Positions 60,021-64,000 of a stretch of 64,000 bases of DNA are shown piece by piece. Every line of letters starts with the position of its first letter. Within the stretch, counting starts at the first letter, position 1. This stretch comes from Actinomadura chibensis NBRC 106107. Lineage in GTDB: Bacteria > Actinomycetota > Actinomycetes > Streptosporangiales > Streptosporangiaceae. The position numbers were made by a program, and so were the translations under genes. The stretch spans positions 62,001 to 126,000 of the forward strand of contig NZ_BCQP01000028.1 of NCBI RefSeq assembly GCF_001552135.1. The letters are read 5' to 3'. The notes beneath the pieces are model-generated. The model had not been told where the DNA came from. It ran no database searches and saw only the letters and a program-made list of their open reading frames with translations.

Positions 60021-61046
60021 GTGCCGAATCCCCGGTCGGCGGCGCTGACAGCGGTCTTCCTGGTGATGACGATGATCTCGCCGCTCTGTGTGGCCGAGGG
60101 CCGGGCCGACACCCTCGACGCGTTGCGCCGCGAGGCGACCAAGGCGCGCGACGAGCTGGAGAAGGCCACGAAGAAGATGGAGGACCGGAAGAAGGACCTC
60201 AACGCTTCCCAGGTCAAGCTCCGGGGCACGCTCGCGGACCTCGCGGAGGCGGAGGCGGAGCTGAACCGGATCCGCGAGCCGCTGGCCAGGCTGGCGAACA
60301 GCTCCTACCAGCAGAGCGGCGCCGCCGGGTCGATGGCGATCTTCGGCGGCGGCGATCCGAGCGAGGCGCTGCGCTCGACGGCGGACGTGACGCTCCTCGC
60401 CCAGTCCCAGCAGGCCCTTGTGGACCGTGCCGACGAACTGCAGGACAGGCGGAAGCGGCTCGCGTCGACCGCCCAGGACCTGCAGTCGCGCAACGCGGTC
60501 GAGCAGACGCGCCTCCAGCAGGACGTGGACGGGCTGAAGAACAAGTCGGCGGAATTGACCCAGCAGCTCAACAAGATGCTGGACAAGCTCGCGGCGGGCA
60601 GCCTCAGACGGCTGCAGTTCGGATGCGACAAGGACCTCGCCGCGGACGCGAAGAAATTCCCGAACGGGCTCATTCCCGCCAAGTATCTGTGCGTCCTGCC
60701 GCAGAAGGGCTTCAAGCTCCGGGCGGACGCGGCATTGGCCTTCTACAAGCTCAACGAAGCCTATAAGCGCCGGTTCGGAAGCCAGATGTGCGTCAGGGAC
60801 GCGTACCGGAACCTGTCGGAGCAGCATCAGATCTACGCGCAACGACCGGGATTCGCGGCCGTCCCCGGGACGAGCAACCACGGCAAGGGCCAGGCCGTCG
60901 ACCTGTGCGGCGGCGTGCAGAATTCGGGCTCCGTTCAGTTCAACTGGATGGAGGCGAACGCCGGGAAATACGGCTGGGTGCATCCGGCGTGGGCTTACAG
61001 CAACCCGTTCGAGCCCTGGCACTGGGAGTTCGGGACCGACGAGTAA
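60021..61046 (+). CDS. secreted M15B (VanY-like) D-Ala-D-Ala carboxypeptidase with coiled coil
   Basis: This 341-residue exported protein has a signal peptide (about 1-28), a long coiled coil (about 30-190, heptads rich in Lys, Glu, Leu) and a C-terminal VanY domain with the zinc motif SNHGKGQAVDL near 292 and the second zinc ligand in EPWHWEF near 335. It trims D-Ala from peptidoglycan stems or acts as an amidase-like cell-wall enzyme. The coiled coil resembles those that regulate NlpC/P60 and EnvC-type hydrolases. GTG start. Confidence 0.9.
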   Translation: MPNPRSAALTAVFLVMTMISPLCVAEGRADTLDALRREATKARDELEKATKKMEDRKKDLNASQVKLRGTLADLAEAEAELNRIREPLARLANSSYQQSGAAGSMAIFGGGDPSEALRSTADVTLLAQSQQALVDRADELQDRRKRLASTAQDLQSRNAVEQTRLQQDVDGLKNKSAELTQQLNKMLDKLAAGSLRRLQFGCDKDLAADAKKFPNGLIPAKYLCVLPQKGFKLRADAALAFYKLNEAYKRRFGSQMCVRDAYRNLSEQHQIYAQRPGFAAVPGTSNHGKGQAVDLCGGVQNSGSVQFNWMEANAGKYGWVHPAWAYSNPFEPWHWEFGTDE

Positions 61047-61152
61047 CCCCGCCCCCCGTCTCAGCGACGCCGCGCTGATCAATGACGGCCACAGCGAGGT
61101 CGCCCACCACGGATCGATATGGCTCGCCGTCTCTAACAGTGGCCCAGCGGCC

Positions 61153-61250
61153 TCAAGGGGACGTGGTGTTCGAGCCCCAGCCCCAGAGCGCTTCCAGGAC
61201 GGCCGCGAGCGCACGTCCGCAGTTAGTGAGGACGTAAGGCACCCATGGGT
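61153..61250 (-). pseudogene. C-terminal remnant of an HxlR-family regulator
   Basis: The frame ends with HPWVPYVLTNCGRALAAVLE and ALWGWG, the last wing strand and helix of HxlR winged-HTH proteins (Y-x-L-T-x-x-G-R-x-L-x-x-V-L-x-x-L). The rest of the domain is missing. It may once have controlled the NmrA-like gene. Confidence 0.5.
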
Positions 61251-61640
61251 GCCAGCCCGGCGTGCGCTGCCGACCGAGCGCACCGCCCTCACCCAGCACC
61301 GAGGCGAAGCCGACGGCCCTCCGACCGCCGACAACAGAGCCGTTGGTGTCTAGGTGGATGCCTTCGCGCGCGCCGCAACGCCTGCTCAACGGACGAAATG
61401 CACTCAAGCCTGTTAATACGCAGAACCGTCCCGCCCGGGCGAGGTCGCCCCAGGCGGGACTGGCTGAATCCCCGGGCTGGAGATCGCCAGCGCTCCGCAG
61501 CATTGTCCTGTCTGGGGGGCGAACAATTGTGTGGCCGACTTGGGTGGGAATCAGGGGCGTTGTGTTCGTGGTGAGCGGGTGGCGTCGTAGCCGGGGAGGG
61601 GTCGGCCCTCCTGATGTACCGGACGAGACCCGGGGCCGTG
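61251..61640. other. no recognisable gene
   Basis: About 390 bases between the HxlR remnant and the end of the NmrA-like gene hold no frame with a family pattern. Confidence 0.5.
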
Positions 61641-62564
61641 TCAGGCGTTGGCTCGCATGTGCTCCTGCGCCCATTCCTCGAAGCTGGTGAGTGGGATGCC
61701 GAGGTCTCTGGCGTACTGGGGGCGGCCCGGCTGGCCGGCCACGTTCAGCCACTCGTGCGAGGCGCCCATCGCTGGCATTCCGGCGGCGAGGGCCTCCTGT
61801 TCGGTCATGTCCGGTGCGGCCAGGTGCGTGCCTAGAGCGCGGGAGAGGACCTCGGCGATCTCCGTCATGGACAGGTAGTCGCTTGCCAGTTCCAGTTCGA
61901 CCCCGTCGAATCGTCTCGGCGCGGCGATGGCCGCGGCGGCCGCCCTGCCGATGTCGTCCACCGCGACCAGGGACAGCCGGGTTTCGGGGTTCAGGACGCT
62001 CACCAGGCCGCCTTCGATGCCGCGCGGGAACAGGAACGCCATGGACGGGAGGAAGTTCTCCATGAAGAAGCCCGGCTTGAGAAGCGTCCAGTGGGGGAAG
62101 CCGGCCGCGCGGACCCGGTCTTGGATCGCGGTCTTGGCGCCCAGGGTGGGTTCCATCGAAGCCCAGCGGCCTTCGGCCCAGCCGGGAGTTTGGGTGTGCT
62201 GGCCGGCGCCGGTGACGGAGGTGTGCACGAACTGCGGTACCCCGGCGGCCTTCGCGCCCTCAATGAGGTTGACGCCCTGGGCCACCTCCCCTTCGAAATC
62301 GAAGCCGTCCGCGGTCATACCGGGCATTTGCACGGAGAAGACGGCACGAGCGCCCTCGGCGGCCCGGATCACCGAACCGCGGTCGTGGAGATCGCCGGTG
62401 ACCAGTTCGGCGCCGAGTGCCTCGACGGCCTTGGCCGGGTCGGTGGCCGGGTCGCGCACCAGTGCGCGGACGGGGACGCCCGCCGCGAGCAGGGCGCGGG
62501 CGGTGGCCCCGCCCTGCCTGCCGGTGGCGCCGGTGACCAGGACGGGCATGGAATCTGTGGACAT
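61641..62564 (-). CDS. NmrA-like NAD(P)-binding reductase
   Basis: This 307-residue protein has VLVTGATGRQGGATARALL at residue 8, LVRDPAT near 35 (NADP preference suggested by Arg), a TGDLHD segment near 56 and LKPGFFMENFLP near 165, all typical of NmrA/HSCARG-type atypical SDRs. These sense or reduce with NAD(P)H. It is divergent from a TetR gene with twin palindromes between them, so it is probably the repressed target. Confidence 0.9.
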   Translation of the reverse strand: MSTDSMPVLVTGATGRQGGATARALLAAGVPVRALVRDPATDPAKAVEALGAELVTGDLHDRGSVIRAAEGARAVFSVQMPGMTADGFDFEGEVAQGVNLIEGAKAAGVPQFVHTSVTGAGQHTQTPGWAEGRWASMEPTLGAKTAIQDRVRAAGFPHWTLLKPGFFMENFLPSMAFLFPRGIEGGLVSVLNPETRLSLVAVDDIGRAAAAAIAAPRRFDGVELELASDYLSMTEIAEVLSRALGTHLAAPDMTEQEALAAGMPAMGASHEWLNVAGQPGRPQYARDLGIPLTSFEEWAQEHMRANA

Positions 62565-62592
62565 GGTGCTCCTCGGCTACTCGTCCGTAAAC

Positions 62593-62640
62593 GGCGGGGC
62601 CCGCCATTTCGCCTACGATACGATATGGCGGGGCCCGCCA
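62593..62640. promoter_or_regulatory. twin palindromic TetR operators
   Basis: GGCGGGGCCCGCCA occurs at 62593-62606 and 62627-62640, 34 bases apart. Each copy is a near-perfect palindrome (GGCGGG, one base, CCCGCC). TACGAT between them (62614-62619) could be a -10 box. The pair lies in the gap between the NmrA-like gene (start 62564) and tetR (start 62665). Confidence 0.75.
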
Positions 62641-62664
62641 CTTAGCAATACTGGAGGTGACGCC

Positions 62665-63231
62665 GTGCCGGACCGCCAGCGCGCCGACGCCCGGCGCAAC
62701 TACGCGCGCATCCTCGCCGTGGCCGAGGAGGAGGTCGCCGTCAAGGGAGCCAGCGCCTCCCTGGAACAGATCGCGCGCACCGCGGGGGTCGGCTCGGCGA
62801 CCGTGCGTCGGCACTTCCCCACTCGCCGCGCACTGTTGGAGGCGGTCTCCCGGAAACGGATCGAGGCCCTGTGCGTACGCGCCCAGGACCTGACCGGCAG
62901 GGGCGACAGCCGGAACGCGTTGCTGGACTGGCTGAGCGACGTTGTCGCCTACTGCGTCTCGGTCCGGGGGCTGGCGGCCGCGCTGGCCTACGACGGCGCC
63001 GGGACCGAGCCGGTGCACGAGAACAGCTGCTCGGCGGCATTGGAAGAGGCGGCGGGCCCTATGCTGCGCCGCGCCGTGCGCGATGGCGCGGTGGCGGAAG
63101 GCGTCTCGGTCGCAGACCTGATCATGCTGGTCGTCGGCATCGTCCTGGCCACCGAGCACCACCCCGACCCCACCGCCCAGGCGGACCGGCTGTTCCGGCT
63201 GGCGGTGGCGGGACTGAGCCCGCAGAGCTGA
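62665..63231 (+). CDS. TetR-family transcriptional regulator
   Basis: This 188-residue regulator has an HTH at about 10-55 (ILAVAEEEVAVKGASASLEQ, then AGVGSATVRRHFPTRRALL) and a helical ligand-binding C-terminus. GGAGG lies eight bases before the GTG at 62665. It probably represses itself and the divergent NmrA-like gene through the twin palindromes. The effector is unknown. Confidence 0.92.
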   Translation: MPDRQRADARRNYARILAVAEEEVAVKGASASLEQIARTAGVGSATVRRHFPTRRALLEAVSRKRIEALCVRAQDLTGRGDSRNALLDWLSDVVAYCVSVRGLAAALAYDGAGTEPVHENSCSAALEEAAGPMLRRAVRDGAVAEGVSVADLIMLVVGIVLATEHHPDPTAQADRLFRLAVAGLSPQS

Positions 63232-63364
63232 ACACGCACACGACCGGCAGAGCCGAGAACGGGCCCGTCCCCTTCATGGCGCCCATTGAAGCGACCCGTT
63301 CGTTCGGAGCATCCATCGGCCATGGTCTACCGGACAGGACCTGACCGGCTCCGTCGGCGGCAGG

Positions 63365-63790
63365 CTAGGCGACGTGCTCGTCGGATCGTTCGACGAGGTG
63401 GCCGCGTCCGAAGCGGACTCCGGCGCGGACGAGGGCGACGAGGCGGGGTGAGTTCACGGCCCGCCACCGCTGCCGGGCGGACTCGATGAGTGCGAAGACC
63501 ATCGCCGGAGCCGCGGCGGCACGAGAGCGCGCGCCGCGGGCAACCCTGGTGCGCCAGGCGCACGGCGGTGAAGGTCGCCTCGATCGGGTTCGTGGTCCGC
63601 AGGTGGAGGCAGTACTCGGCGGGGAAGTCGAAGAACGCCGCCAGTTCGGCTTCATCATCGGTGATCTTCTTCACCGCTTTGGGGAACTTGCCCCGTAGAG
63701 CTGCGCGAACGTCTTGAAAGCCTCCTAGGCGTGCTGCTTGTCCTCGGCGTTGTAGATGTCCTGCATGGCCGTCTTCGCGCCCGGCTACGC
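63365..63790 (-). pseudogene. IS256-family transposase remnant
   Basis: Pieces in different frames read AMQDIYNAEDKQHA, a stop, EAFKTFAQLYG, then KFPKAVKKITDDEAELAAFFDFPAEY, LRTTNPIEATFTAVRLAHQG and, after another frameshift, MVFALIESARQRWRAVN and LVALVRAGVRF. These are the C-terminal landmarks of IS256/Mutator-type transposases (T-T-N-x-I-E). At least one stop and two frameshifts make it inactive. The N-terminal half and the terminal repeats are not seen. Confidence 0.85.
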
Positions 63791-64000
63791 GGACTTCGGC
63801 ACGGCATCGAGTCTGGGGGCGGGGGCGGCGAGGTCGTGCACGGGCGGGGTTCGTGTGTTGCCGTGTCCTGTGCGGCCCGCTGCCGGAGGCGGGCGGCGTG
63901 GCTAGGGCAATGGGGGTCAGGCCCCGCCGGGGCCGGGCAGGGGGATGGAGGTGGCTTGGCGGGGGCTGGGCTTTCGGGCTGGTGCGGTGTGGTTTGTCAG
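63791..64000. other. no recognisable gene at the right edge
   Basis: The last 210 bases hold no frame with a family pattern; part may belong to the decayed insertion sequence. Confidence 0.4.

Overview
The window is high-GC DNA with GTG starts, tightly overlapping operons and secreted DUF4360, M15 peptidase and I36-type proteins. This points to a filamentous actinobacterium. Actinomadura or another member of the Thermomonosporaceae/Streptosporangiales is my inference; there is no rRNA or other marker gene to confirm it. Coordinates and readings come from the sequence. Family names come from motif recognition, since no database search was possible.

Left part (1-16.9 kb): an MFS exporter, an alpha/beta hydrolase and an amidase on the minus strand; a MarR regulator with an 11-fold Gly-Ala-Glu-Lys tail, convergent with a DHA2-type exporter; two redox cassettes, each next to its own regulator (LysR with an alcohol dehydrogenase-like reductase; MarR with a CurA-like reductase and an NmrA-like protein); a small protein with a RHIM-like C-terminal motif; two DUF4360 secreted paralogues flanking an asparagine synthetase-like ligase; and an ECF41/SigJ-type sigma factor whose promoter is matched by the promoter of the adjacent VOC gene.

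Middle (16.9-46.9 kb): a complete branched-chain-amino-acid-type ABC importer (livF-G-H-M plus binding protein, all overlapping) with an IclR regulator and an acyl-CoA ligase; a divergent flavin reductase and a methyltransferase; a MocR regulator divergent from a hydrolase/SDR pair; and a phytoene-desaturase-like enzyme. Next is a putative catabolic regulon: an NCS1 permease, a MerR-XRE-cupin fusion regulator, and a six-gene operon (alpha/beta hydrolase, SnoaL-like protein, LLM flavin oxidoreductase, ureohydrolase, DUF1028, M20 amidohydrolase). The permease and the operon carry the same 21-bp operator. After it come a STAS/HTH pair, a secreted type-B esterase, a 962-residue protein of unknown family, a small secreted I36-like protein and a TauE/SafE permease.

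Right part (47-59.3 kb): this looks like an old genomic island in tRNA-Arg(CCT). The 3' half of the tRNA plus flank is repeated, with 62 of 70 bases matching, at 46974 and 59266, and a decayed tyrosine integrase abuts the tRNA. The island holds many gene fragments (two NTPase/TPR-type pseudogenes, a lectin fragment, and DNA glycosylase, B12-radical-SAM and hydroxyacid dehydrogenase remnants). Intact genes also lie in it: an ECF sigma factor pair, a secreted sulfatase, and a tightly coupled three-gene operon. That operon has two membrane-anchored VWA-like proteins and a small cytosolic protein; the small protein and one VWA protein share a RHIM-like G-V/I-x-V/I-G-D-H-G-x-Q motif. It is the best candidate here for an undescribed system, possibly signalling across the membrane through amyloid-type contacts.

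The last 4.5 kb carries a small membrane protein, a VanY-like carboxypeptidase, an HxlR remnant, a divergent NmrA/TetR pair with twin palindromic operators, and a broken IS256-type transposase.
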